A stretch of DNA of 64,000 nucleotides from Pleurotus djamor (Eukaryota; Basidiomycota; Agaricomycetes; Agaricales; Pleurotaceae): assembly GCA_029747585.1 (NCBI GenBank), contig JAPEVF010000172.1:16639-80638 (forward strand), in the 5' to 3' direction. Below are positions 24,422 through 35,262 of the stretch, in pieces (position 1 is the stretch's first letter; each line of letters starts with the position of its first letter). The notes under the pieces were generated by a model. That model saw only the letters and a program-made list of their open reading frames with translations. It had not been told where the DNA came from and ran no database searches. The translations under genes were made by a program, and so were the position numbers.

Positions 24422-24733
24422 TACTCGATTGCATGTCGGAATATCACTCTTCCTCCTCATGTCCATCTTCACTCTTCCCTCATCGTCTTCCGAAGCGAAG
24501 AACCCTACGGCGTACAGTCCATCCGGCGTTCGAGAAAGACCCGTCATCGTACAACGCGCCCGGGCCGTCGATCGGGAAGGGTACTTTCCCTTTACCATCC
24601 TTCGACTGGAGCAAGGAGTTCGTGCCGTCATGTAGCTGCTCAACGTTCTAGTCTTACATCCAAACTACCTAAGATACGAAAGATGTGTATAGATAGGAAA
24701 CTTAGGGAGCATAAGAGGAGAAGTGATGTACGA
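24422..24733. other. Short gap with an undecided small ORF
   Basis: The plus-strand ORF at 24433-24651 has a coding-like end (GPSIGKGTFPLPSFDWSKEF), but no start or family can be argued. It may be a decayed fragment downstream of the DUF2828 gene. Confidence 0.3.
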
Positions 24734-26214
24734 TCACTTGTTCGCTACTTCCTTCTCAAGCCAATCCCATAACTTCTGTGCAACTTCGGGGTCCTGAGTC
24801 GCGGGTACCGGAACACCCGGCCTGGCCCAAGGAACGAAGTACTGGAAGGTGGTGTAAGTGGTCAGAGAAACTAGAGGACATAGGTTGTGGGTACCTTTCC
24901 GTTACTGTCAGCAGCCTCGGGAGCTGTTCCTGCCCATAGCTGGGTCAGGGCTCCGCGCGCAGAGTCGTGTAAGAAAATTGGCTGTTTGAAGAGGCGTAAG
25001 TGTTAGTGATCACGGATTGAGGAATTCAAGCATAGGGAGAGGCGCACGAAGAAGAACCGCTTCAGGAAGCCTACTCCGGGAACATATCGTGCTAGCTCAG
25101 AGTTGATGGAGCCTAATAAAGGTGAACGGCAATAACCTCAATGCTAAGATGCCAGAAGTTAAGACTGATAAGCTTACCAGGATGAAGAGATATCGATACG
25201 ATGCCTTTATCTCCATACCGTCTAGCCAGTTCACGAGCTACAACGACATTACCCTACTCAAGCAACTTTAGCCTCTGCGTGATGAAGGGGATGAGGAACA
25301 CTCGCAAATTTACTTTGACTATACAGCCAATACTTGGAGCGTCTCTGCCTTGCAGGTGAATCAATGAAGGAGTCGTAATCGAGTGATAGACCTGGCCATT
25401 GGTGTCCAAGAGAGGAGGTCGTAATGATGCGTGCTTTCCTGTCTGGAGACGACTCTGCGGTGGAAAGCAAAACTGGCACGAGAAGTTGGGTGAACAAGAA
25501 GTGACCTAAGGTTGTCATATTCTTGTCAGAGCATACTGAGTAAAGTTGGGAAGGCCACGACGCACCGATGACATTAGTCCCGAATTGCAAGTCATAGCCG
25601 TCATCCGTAGTTGAATGCGGCGGGGGATACATAACCCCACTAGCCGTGAGGGAAAGTCAGAAGCTTGCCAACAGGCAAAGAAGTTTGATGCACGACTGAC
25701 GCATTATTGAACAAGATGTCGAGCTGCTTCTCTTTGCTGTCAATCGAGACGCCATGATGCCACACGTAAGGGTCAGCGATTTCAGATACATCCAAGTATG
25801 AAGGTTAAAAATACCTGAGGAACTCTGCTGCAGCGGCACGAACGGAAGCCAGGTTCCCTAGATCGAGATGGAGGAACAGAGCATCTTTCCCCGTGTCGGC
25901 CTTGAGATCAGCGATAGCCCCACGTGCCCTTTCTTCACTCCGTGAAGCCATGTAGACGGTCGCATTGTGAGCTAACAACGCGCGAACGGTCTCCTTCCCA
26001 ATGCCGGCGTTGCCACCTGTAAAAAGCTACCGTCAATATCAAGTCAATATAATCATAAATTGACTCATTTAATATGCCGTCCGGGCAGCAACTATGGGGA
26101 AGAGAACATACCCGTGACGATAACCACTTTTCCAGTGAGATCGGGGATTTGGTCAATCGACCAAGTTGGTGCGGGAGGAAATGATTGAGAGAGGACATCC
26201 CACAGTAAACCCAT
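24734..26214 (-). CDS. Short-chain dehydrogenase/reductase (retinol-dehydrogenase-like)
   Basis: Starts MGLLWDVLSQSFPPAPTWSI at 26214 and ends EVANK at 24734. It has at least five introns. The cofactor-binding motif GNAGIGKET follows the first intron. It continues with YMASRSEERARGAI, LDLGNLASVRAAA, the LDILFNNA motif (which lies next to an intron), FGTNVIG, ITTSSLGHQW, and the active-site pair YSQSK (Tyr-x-x-x-Lys) followed by ARELARRYGDKGIVSISLHP. This is the classical SDR fold that oxidises or reduces alcohol/ketone groups using NAD(P)(H). The substrate is unknown. The alternating exon frames are explained by short introns and no lesion is evident. Confidence 0.8.
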
Positions 26215-26515
26215 TTCGATGTTCAGTTTCCCCGTAGTATGTCTGTAGTACCTTTCAAAAGGACACTGGTGACTGTGGATAGTGGGAAGTAGATGCGAAT
26301 ACGAGAGATATTGCGGACGTGTCCGTTTTACCTAACTTCCGGCGGGGCACTTACGCACGGTCTCGGCAAAACAAACATCCCTGACAGGGACCCTGCAATG
26401 TCGCGTCATCAATGGCAAACGCGTGGTATGAGATAACGCGTCAAAACGCGTCGAGCCTCAAGGGTAATAGAGTACAGGATATCAGGGATATGGTCATAAG
26501 TTAAGCATTGGTTGA

Positions 26516-27064
26516 TTAGGGAGCTTTATCAATGGCTTCATCGACAACAACCCAGTCTTCCTCGGTAACGCCACAAAGGGACTCTTCTTCGATAACATCC
26601 CATGCTTGGGACCCGTCCTCGGAGGACGCATCTAATTCACTTATAGCAGGTTCGCCATCATCGTCGTCGTCGTCGCTCCAGATCGAGTCTTCAGCATCCC
26701 ATAGGGAGACTAGATATTGTAAATCGTTGACAACAGGCTTCAGGGCTCTTTGGGGTCGAGGTGCGGCGAACTGGATACGACTTCAAAGATGTCCGTTGCG
26801 GGTAAAATACTACGTACTCACCTGAAAAATATGAGCAATATTCCAGGATGGATATTCTGGCTCCTTCATAGGTTTGTGGCTGTCGAAAGACAGGGTTTCG
26901 GCCTTGCATCAGCTTCATTAGCCATACTGTGGATTCGCAGGTTCGGTATTACTCACATCGTAGTTGGTCAGAGCCGCGAATTCATCAAGAGCCTCGTCGG
27001 ATGGACGCCCCAGTCCCAAGTTCGAGAAGAGGTCTCCAATGAAGTTGATTTCTTGAGAATCCAT
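26516..27064 (-). CDS. Small acidic hypothetical protein (134 aa)
   Basis: Exons are 27064-26957, 26863-26822 and 26770-26516, sum 405 nt. It starts MDSQEINFIGDLFSNLGLGR. The middle exon gives EPEYPSWNIAHIFQ. The last exon is very acidic (SIWSDDDDDDGEPAISELD, VTEEDWVVVDEAIDKAP). No family is recognised. The large Ser-rich plus-strand ORF over the last exon is its shadow. The three-exon model is supported by exact phase and by clean donors (GTGAGT twice). Confidence 0.6.
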
Positions 27065-27497
27065 GGTGGGTTTGTAGATGTAGCAGGTTGTGGTTGGGAA
27101 TCTTCTGAGTAGTGAAGGAGAAAGATAGTAAGAGAAAGGGAAAGATGAAGGGACGTCCCTATTTATTCTACAAAGGCATTAGACAAAGCCGTCCGCACCA
27201 CAGTGTGGCAATGGTCGAGCGGGCTACCTCGAACAATGCTCGGGCGTCCAAAAGAGGCGACTGCGCGTTACAATACAATGCCTGTCAGAGTGTACCCATT
27301 GACAGAGGGGGTGGCCCGGACAATGCAAGATCTTGAGCCACTCGGCGGAACAGTCCTCGCGTGACAGACAAATCTGGGGAAGGTAATATGAAGCTGCGGG
27401 CGGACCTTGCAACTGGTATGAATTAGCTAGTATGTGTAGATAGAGCACAATTCATCGGTAATATTTTCTTCACTTCGAACCATATGGCGTATTGGGT
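27065..27497. other. Intergenic between acidic gene and esterase
   Basis: No supported gene. The region is the upstream side of the acidic gene and the 3' flank of the first esterase gene. Short ORFs on either strand lack motifs. Confidence 0.4.
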
Positions 27498-29198
27498 TTA
27501 CCAGATTGTGTCAGCCAAAACCTCTGCAACATCTTGGGCGAACCAGTTGTGGGCCTCACCTGTTGAACAAGGTGTCAGCGGGAAAGAAGCAGTAATATTA
27601 CAGCGTACTCACTGGAAGGATGGTAATCGTTACTAGAAGAAATGGATAAGTGAGCGCTTGATACAAGGGGTCTAAGGATAAGAAACGTACCCCCAGAAGA
27701 TCCCGCTTCCGGAACCATAAGAGGTGGCATCGATAAATCCATATGCGGTAGGATCATCAAGAATGCGGCTGAAAGATGGTTGCGAATCCCAGACAAAGGT
27801 GGTAACCTATGATGAAAGCATTGACACGAAGACCAGTGCTCCAAGAGGAATTTACGTACGCCGCTATGGGTCGCCTTGAAATCAGCAGCTTTAGCGATCA
27901 GTTTAGCGTTGAATCCTTCGATGACAGACTTCTCCAGAGCACGCCCATCTGCGTTGTTCTGGTTGAGCATCTAGATTAGAGCCAATGGAGTTAGCGAGAA
28001 TGTATGCCAGTCAAGATAGGAACACACCAGGGGTGATCGGTCAATAGGGGGTACGGTAGCAAAGAGGAAAGTTCTTGCTCCGGAAGCGCTGTGACGGAAG
28101 GGGTTAGAATGTTATGGGACACATTGCTTAGGCCAAGGCGTACTACTATGGGGTGGGTCAGTGGTCTGAAATGGGCAACGAATGAGAAGGGAGAGAAAAC
28201 GCACAAGCTGTTCGACCAAAGCAAACTCGGCGTTCAAAAGAGTATCAGAGAAACTGATCCATAAACATATGAGCTCTCGGCAGTCGCATCGAATGGATGT
28301 GGGCTTACGCGGCACGGTCCCCACCAAGGTAGAAACTGTTTCCAATGTCGTTGATACCGATGAAGATGGAGAAGAGGGAGTTGGCACTGGTCCACGGGGT
28401 GGAAGGCGGCTTGCTTGCGACCGTAGTCAGGAATTGGTTGACCTGATCCGTAAGGGAAAGGACGGTCGGTGTATACGGCTGGACAAGGTTCGCATCGATC
28501 GTGGCACCACCATAGGCGTAGTTATAGGTGTAAATGTGAGACTTGTTGTAAGTAGTCGTCCCGAAGCCGACCCAGTTCGCCCCGCCAGTTGCTGTCCAGC
28601 CTGGGAAAGGAGGGTTGCCGATAGGATTGGCATCATTGGGGAGGTCTCCACTGGGCGTGAAGCCAGTCTGAGTGTATGAATCTCCGCTAGAGTGGAATCA
28701 GAAGACATGGAGGAAGATTGAAGCGAAAGTCCCTCACAAGCTGAACCAGTAATTTACGGCACCAGGCGTAACCGGAGTAGAGGAAGGAGATGCGCTTGAG
28801 GACGATACGCTTGAAGACGAAGACGTGGAAATCGGAACGCTAGAGCTGCTAGGTGCCTGCGAGCTCGTCGGGGAAGGGATGCACTGTGAGTACCCTGGAG
28901 CAGACCACTATGATAAGAAGGAGGAAATGTATATTTGGAATGTACCAACAGTCGTTCATGTGAGTACAAGTAGTGCTGAAGATAGGTCAGATGTTTGCAC
29001 GACACAGGGATTGTTAATAGCTCACCCGGAAACACAAGTTGTTGGTCCAGTCCAGTTAATTCCGCCACCTAAGAAAGGTCTAAGCTGCAAGGGAGAGTAG
29101 TGTTGAGCGTTGAGCTTACATTGTCCCCAGACTGTTTGCTGTGCCAAGACAGCAGAGGAAACGGCGACTGTCACCAACGAGCTAAGGAAGAGCTTCAT
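27498..29198 (-). CDS. Secreted CBM1-CE16 acetylesterase (SGNH/GDSL), copy 1
   Basis: Begins with a signal peptide (MKLFLSSLVTVAVSSAVLAQ) followed at once by a fungal cellulose-binding module: QTVWGQC, then across an intron GGINWTGPTTCVSG, then GYSQCIPSP. A Ser/Thr-rich linker leads to the SGNH hydrolase. Block I is GDSYTQTGFTPSGD with the catalytic Ser, block III FIGINDIGN. The C-terminal SNDYHPS carries the catalytic Asp-x-x-His arrangement and precedes EAHNWFAQDVAEVLADTIW and the stop. CE16 enzymes remove acetyl groups from hemicellulose oligosaccharides, here targeted to cellulose by the CBM1. Many short introns (about nine). It lies directly beside a second copy in the same orientation. 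Confidence 0.85.
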
Positions 29199-29672
29199 AA
29201 TTTTGCCCAGGTCAAAGCAGAATGTTGATCCGCATCGTCCAAAACATAGGAAACTTATATACCCCCACGAAACATGTCATGTGCTGAGTCGTTAGAGTGG
29301 TGTACGCGGCAGCCTCGGAAGAACCATTAGTCGTGTCATAACATGAGTTTCCCCAGAACGAATCGCGGCGTTGAATGTATGAATGCGAGACCGAAGAAAG
29401 CCCGTTCAACACTAGGTGGAGGGTACCCTTTCGGAAGGGACGCGCGAGGGGTCGGTGCCTCGGTGTGGTGAGCTGGAAGGCTGACGTCAGAAGCACGATT
29501 GTATTTGGGCACAAAGATCCAAGACCACCCAAGACGCATAACCGCATGTCCGTTGTTATGGCGGATTCATTTACTGGTGGTCATCGAGGTACACTCGGAG
29601 AAGGCGGAACAATTATACGAAGAGAAGAAGATCGGCTATGCATGACTGATCGATCAAGTACATACCCCGGGC
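29199..29672. other. Spacer between tandem esterase genes
   Basis: This 474-bp spacer holds the promoter of copy 1, with a TATA box at 29254-29261. No gene is seen. ORFs on both strands have no motifs. Confidence 0.4.
29254..29261 (-). promoter_or_regulatory. TATA box of CE16 copy 1
   Basis: On the minus strand GGGGTATATAAG reads towards the esterase ATG at 29198, about 55 bp away. Confidence 0.6.
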
Positions 29673-31346
29673 CTACCACACAGTGTCGACGAGAAGGTTG
29701 GCCACCTGCTGAGCAAAGATACGATGGGCAGCGCCTGGATGATGTGAGGTGTCAAAACGCGTAAATACACACAGGAGAGCGTGCGTACTGGTTGGGTGGT
29801 ACACGTCCCTGGAGGACCAGAGGAAAGTCGTCAGTAGGGAGAAAAATTCCTTTGAGCATTACCCACCCCCAGAATATTCCAGCACCATTACCAACAGACG
29901 TCGCGTCGTTGAACCCATATGTACGGGGAGAATTTAAGATTGAAGTGAACATTGTATTGGAGTCCCATATCCAAGTTTGGACCTTTGGGGATAGAGCGGA
30001 CAGGTAAGAAGAAGAAGTGGAAAGGGTCCGAAGGCCCGATGAATAATCCAACACCACGTACATCAGCATGGCCAGACTGGAAAGACGCGACTTTGGATGC
30101 AAGCTTGGTGTTGTAGCCAGTGATGACTGCTTTCTCGGTAGCCTGGGCAGATGCGCCTTGTGACATCATCTAGGGTTATGAGGTCGTAAGAAGGGTCAAT
30201 ATCGTTGGGGAGCAAAGGGCCAAAAATACCAGAGGCGACCTATCCACCGGAGGCACGTTGATGAAAAGGAAGTTCCGCGCGCCTTGATCACTGGAAGTGG
30301 GTCAGGATGAGTTTACAATGTAAAGCCGAATGACAGACAACTATCACGATCAAGTCAGAATCAACGCAGAAAGGAGGATCGAAAGGACAGACTAGTTTCT
30401 GGACAAGGGCAAAGTACGCATTGAGGAGCGTATCCGAAAATCTACGAAAGCGGTCATGAACACAACTCTACTCAAGGAGCGGTCACCTACGCGCTACGGT
30501 CACCGCCTTGGTTGTAAGTTGTCCCAATGTCATTAATACCAATCCAAAACGAGAAAATAGCGTTGGAACTCGTCCACGGAGCTGAGGCGGGCTTCTTGGC
30601 AACCGAGTTCAAAAACAAGTTGACTTGATCAGTCATGGAAAGGATGCTGGGTGTAAACGGAGGTACGAGTTTCGCGTCAATCGTAGCACCGCCGTACGCA
30701 TAATTATACGTGAGCACAAGGGACTTGTTGAATGTCGTCGTCTGAAGGTCAATCCAGTTCGCTCCTCCCGTAGCGGTGTTCCCAGGATACGCTGGATTCC
30801 CTAGAGGATTCCCTGGAACAGGCACAGTCCCTGTTGAACTGAATCCAGTCTGGGTGTACGAATCGCCACTAGAGTGACGGATGGGTGAGTCGTCTAAATG
30901 TGATGAATGGCGGTGAACTTACAAGCTGAACCAGAAATTAGCAGCGCCGGTAGGAAGCGGTCCGGACGATGTCGAAGTCACCGTTGTAGAAGGTGCAGGG
31001 GGCGGCACGGAAGGTCCTCCGGGAAGGCATTGACTATACCCTAACATTGAGTCCGTATATGAGGAAGTAGATGATAGTCGTCGATTTTCGCAACGCACAA
31101 TCGTTGGAGTAGGTACAGGTGGCCCTGAAATGAGTTTTAGCCCTTGTTCAGCGGAAAGACACATTAGCTCACCCAGATACGCAGGTGGTTGGCCCAGTCC
31201 AACCGATGCCACCACCTAACCATCCTCAGAGATCAGCATCAAGGTTTCGGAGAAACAAAACAAAGCTTACATTGACCCCATACGCTTTGTTGCGCGAGAG
31301 CAACAGGGATGAGAGCGAGTAGATAGAGAGAAGACAACTGAGGCAT
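29673..31346 (-). CDS. Secreted CBM1-CE16 acetylesterase (SGNH/GDSL), copy 2
   Basis: Same layout as its neighbour. The signal peptide is MPQLSSLYLLALIPVALAQ. CBM1 is QSVWGQC then GGIGWTGPTTCVSG across an intron, ending GYSQCLPGG. A Pro/Ser/Thr linker follows, then GDSYTQTGFS (catalytic Ser), FWIGINDIGTTY and DTSHHPGAAHRIFAQQ with the catalytic Asp/His, closing VANLLVDTVW and stop at 29673. Intron positions appear shared with copy 1, so this is a tandem duplication. The linker and the region around the catalytic His differ from copy 1 (SHHPG against DYHPS), hinting at some divergence in function. It is probably exported to act on plant-cell-wall hemicellulose. Confidence 0.85.
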
Positions 31347-31882
31347 CTTTGCTGTATTTCATGTTGGAATATCGAGCTCTTTATGCAAGTTGCGGCCGCC
31401 GATGCCTCCAGGAAGGGAAACCGCAGAGGATGCTTCTTAGTTCTGAAGGTGCCGACATATAGGCAAAGAGTTTTGGAATGAATGAACGGGAGTAGCGAGA
31501 AACTTGGATGAATCAATCCACTATGTCGGATATCATTTTCGTCCATCATCAGGCGGCCGCTCAGCGCTCAGCGCCAAGAAGAAAAACCTGATGAACTTGT
31601 GATGAACGGTTGGGTATTGGGTTCATCCTGGTATGTTTTCCGACGACGAGCCAAGGAGGGCCCGAAAAGCCTGAAGTAAGTACTGGCAGATGCCATAAGT
31701 ATTCGACGAAAGACGCCTGCCTTGGTGGTTTCAAACTTCAAGGCGACAGCGTCATTTGGGTTCGTGGGAGTTTAACATAGGAGCACCAGGGACTGAGGAG
31801 CCTCTCCGGGCGATGTTGGTGACCGAAGGAACTAGTAGGTTTGAAACTGTACTGGAATGGAATTATGCCAAAGGCTCAGGAC
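31347..31882. other. Intergenic between esterase and acyltransferase
   Basis: No gene is supported. It contains two GCGGCCGC words and a short direct repeat (CAGCGCTCAGCGC). It is the upstream region of CE16 copy 2. Confidence 0.4.
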
Positions 31883-33697
31883 TTAGTAGCTACCAGCTTC
31901 AAGATCCAGTCCTAAGAGCATAAACTTCTTCCAAACTCCCAAGCAAACCTTTATTTCACCAGCCGTTACGATGTTGGCGTTATAATCAGCGCTGAGCTGG
32001 ATGACACCTTTCCAGGTGGTAATTCGGAAGCACCTTGATGAGGCATGGAGTGATAAGACCTTGAGGAATGAACGGCAATGAGGCAACGACTCACGGCGCT
32101 GGGTCAGTTTGGTTCACGGACAAGATGAACTTCGGAAGCGTCAAAACGACTCGACCTGAAGGATATGAAAACTCGGAGTCCAACCACTTTTCGGATATCC
32201 CGTCGCTCGAAAATATGAATCCATTATGCGGTGGATACCTGGAATACAAGTGAGAACAATGACGTTCATCAATAGGAGATGCTCACGAATTCGCTTTGAG
32301 CTGACTGATCGTAGCTTTCGCAAAAATATGCCCTACCAATCCCATAAAATTGATGGGGTCGGGGAGATGTTGCTTAGCAACATACTGCTCTCTGATCACC
32401 TTCATGACTTTGACGAGAACGTCTTTCGTGAAAGGTATCACAAGCGTATCATCGGGAGCTAGGAATAAAGAGACGGGGACGCTGATGTCGGAAATACCCA
32501 GGCAGCACCCAGTGAACCCTTCGTGCGAAGAGTATGGTGCAATGAGTGACGAACGGCAGTTCATCAGATGATGGCTGTTGATAGACCGCAACTTGGCCTC
32601 TGGTGTAGGTGGGTTGTGCGCAATGACCACCATCGCCAGGGCTGCGTGGGCTTCGTCGAGTAAACCAAGGTTAGTGTGTTGGATGGACGCTAACAAGGAT
32701 CAAGCTGCCTACCTAGGTGAGAGATGGTGTATGACTGCCCCGTCTTATTGGACTTCATGGCCGCTATTAGTCGAGTCGATTCATCTATTGAGAAGGAATC
32801 TTCTTCTCTGGCATGCGTTGGCATGCCAATAGCTGCATCTCGAGGTTTGAACGAGTGTGATGTCTTGAATAACAATTCAATGAAGCGACGATGGCTCAGT
32901 ATCGAAGGACAACGCACCTTTTCAAAGCCTGCGAAAGCTTGAAATAATGAAGCTACCGCTCCATAATATGGATGAGCGAAGGTGGGTTCCTCCGTCGATT
33001 CGGGAGGGATAGGTTGCGGGATGGAGGGCAGAAGGATGTTGAACGCAGCGGGCGTCAGATAAGCGCCTTCGGTTCCCCACTGAAGTGACGAGGATGATGA
33101 GGCAGACGTCCCTAAACTTTGAGCAAGACAACGAAGATATTTGGAGAGGATTATTTTGACGCCGTTGCCATCGAAGGTAGCGTGATGTGTGTGGAAGAGA
33201 AAGTTGAAGGTTGAAACGAGTCCGTCGGCTCGACTTGGGCCAAAAACGAGGTAGCTGAAGGTAAGGTCTCCGTCCTGGGATGGAACTTGCTTCTGCGCGA
33301 TTTGGTTGCGGGATCTGACAACGTTCAGCACTTTTTGGCGCTGGACGATGAACGTGCGGTCTGCCCAGTCTGCAACACTACGTTCCGAGCCTAGCTTATA
33401 GACTAAGCGAGAAGTACCGTCGTCTTCGGGGTCGATGGTAGCTGCAATTGTGGGATAGTAAAAGCGAAGCCAGATCCACGTATCCCTTGCTGCAGCAACG
33501 AGCTGTGTCTCGGATAAGGATACTTTGACGTCGATTTGAGCACCGAGAACGATCGTCTGCGCGCCCTTATGGAATCGCGTCCACACATCGTAGACAGCTT
33601 CAGCGCCTCCGAGCATGCGAGCGAAACCATCCTTTGACGGCAGTTCCCTCCAAGCGAACACGCTTTGGTCGAATTTCTGCAAGATAGCGGCTTCCAT
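31883..33697 (-). CDS. HHxxxDG acyltransferase (trichothecene/condensation-type)
   Basis: The large first exon starts MEAAILQKFDQSVFAWRELP (33697; in-frame ATGs also at 33709 and 33748) and contains HHATFDG, the HHxxxDG active-site motif of BAHD/condensation-like acyltransferases, within FNFLFHTHHATFDGNGVKII. After an intron the chain continues LASIQHTNLGLLDEAHAALA and ISVPVSLFLAPDD. Two further introns lead to YPPHNGFIFSSDG, VVLTLPKFILSVNQTDPAP and the last exon RITTWKGVIQLSADYNANIV to the stop at 31883. The length, about 520 residues, suits the family. It is likely to transfer an acyl group from CoA to an alcohol of a small molecule, as in fungal terpenoid or polyketide tailoring. Its promoter region is cut about 175 bp upstream by the LTR retrotransposon. 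Confidence 0.75.
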
Positions 33698-33871
33698 GAT
33701 GAGAGACATAAGCAGACGTTGTGTATAAAAGCAAAGAGTGTTGGCCATACCTTATATGCGTGCATGAAGCGGGATTAGCCACAATCCTATCGCCATAAGA
33801 GCTGGAGTCCGAGCCTCCTTGGAATGCGCTCAGGAAACGATTCGAACCACGAAGCTCCAAGACTCGCTCCG

Positions 33872-33876
33872 ATCCG
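33872..33876. repeat. Target-site duplication of the Gypsy element (left)
   Basis: ATCCG directly precedes the left LTR and is repeated exactly after the right LTR (52646-52650). Five base pairs is the usual size for Ty3/Gypsy integration. Confidence 0.9.
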
Positions 33877-34176
33877 TGTAACGTTTGCTCTTAGGAGAGG
33901 TAACGTGACACGATAGGGGAATATGGGAAAGACTCAAGCACCAGAAATGACAGGGATAAACCGTATCGATTTTGGGGAGTCTGAAGGACTCGATAACAAA
34001 GTACGTAGACTATAAATACGTAGGAAGCTATGAAGTCCTAAAGTAGATAACTAGTCTCGTGAAACGACAGACATGAGGTGCTCGGAATGGATGGGGAAGT
34101 CGAGATTAGCGATGAGCTACCGTAGGAAAAAGGAGGTAAGTATAGAATAGGAAAGTAAAGCGCTCGCGTCGTTACA
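33877..34176 (-). repeat. 3' LTR of the Gypsy element (300 bp)
   Basis: Runs from TGTAACG to CGTTACA, so its ends form a 7-bp inverted repeat with the TG..CA termini of retroviral-type LTRs. By eye it is identical at every position to the copy at 52346-52645. On the element's strand a purine-rich stretch (GGGAGGGCG) lies just before it, suitable as the polypurine primer for second-strand synthesis. Confidence 0.95.
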
Positions 34177-35254
34177 CACGCCCTCCCGTACAAGTAGAAC
34201 CTTGTGCGCAAATGAGTAAATAAAATGGGGGGAAGGTTCCCGGAATTAAGAGTGAATAAAGAGGAAGAAGGATACCAAAATATCCTCAGCCGTCAACCTG
34301 CATCGCATCCGACGAGTAGCCTTGGTAGCCTTGTCCGCGGGATCTGCCACGGGGTTGGTGGTGATGGTTCCCATGATAGGGATGCCCACGGTGAGAGCCA
34401 CGATGACCAGACCCGTTACGGAGGCTCTGCGAGAGCATACGAGTGAGCCGTTCGTTGTCGTCCATGAGCTTGGCTCCGTAGAAGGTCGTAGCCTTGGCTT
34501 GGAAGGCGGAGGCTCGTTCTTCACTGGTCTGGGCAACTGGACGAAGGGTATCCATGCCTAAGTCGCTATCCCGTCCGTCGAAGACTGAGTAGTAGGGTTG
34601 GTCCCTGAAGTCCTGGACGTGACAGCGGCGTTGATCGTTCGTGCGCTTGGGGAGACGAGGACCCGAGGGAGGAGGATCCGAGTGACGAGGAGCGGGGTTC
34701 TCACGAGCGAGGTCGTTGATGCCACGACGGTCGGGGACAATGCCGAAGAGGACGGGACTAGGGGTTTTGAGTTTAATGACGGTACCGTTGGAAAGGACGG
34801 TGGAGAATCCACGATGGCGAGGGAGATCACTGAGCCGAAGACAGTCCACCACCATGTTGTACTCGTAACAAGGGTGGGCGCGGTGGAATTCCAGGGTAGC
34901 GTCGTTTCCTTCTTCGATCTCTCGGCTGACATCAAACATCGCCCAAACAAACTCCTGGGTGACTCGGTAGGTCATCTGAGTGTTGACGTTGTGGAAGCAG
35001 AAGTCCCCCGACCCATCGTTAGCGATCGAAAGCACCTTGTCGAGGTCCGGGTGGATGGACGGATTGTTGGTGCGAACACTCGCGCGCCGAGCAACTTCCT
35101 CAACAGTAGGGGGAACACAAGGTCCAAAGGGAACAGGTGCTACTGGGTGAGGCATAGCCGCTGGCTGAATNGGGAGGCGGAGGTGGCACATGGGGGCCGG
35201 AGATGAACATGATCGAGGACGGCGCTGGCGATGCGGGAGGATCATTGACTTGAA

Positions 35255-35262
35255 GGGAGGGG
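35255..35262. repeat. 8-bp target-site duplication of the KDZ element (left)
   Basis: GGGAGGGG, repeated exactly at 44807-44814. Eight base pairs is the size reported for Zisupton/KDZ transposons. Reading-frame continuity of the interrupted ORF across the two copies confirms the assignment. Confidence 0.85.

Noticed and set aside
26532..26825. Ser/Thr-rich plus-strand ORF
   Set aside because: The complementary strand holds the acidic last exon of a three-exon gene that sums exactly in frame.
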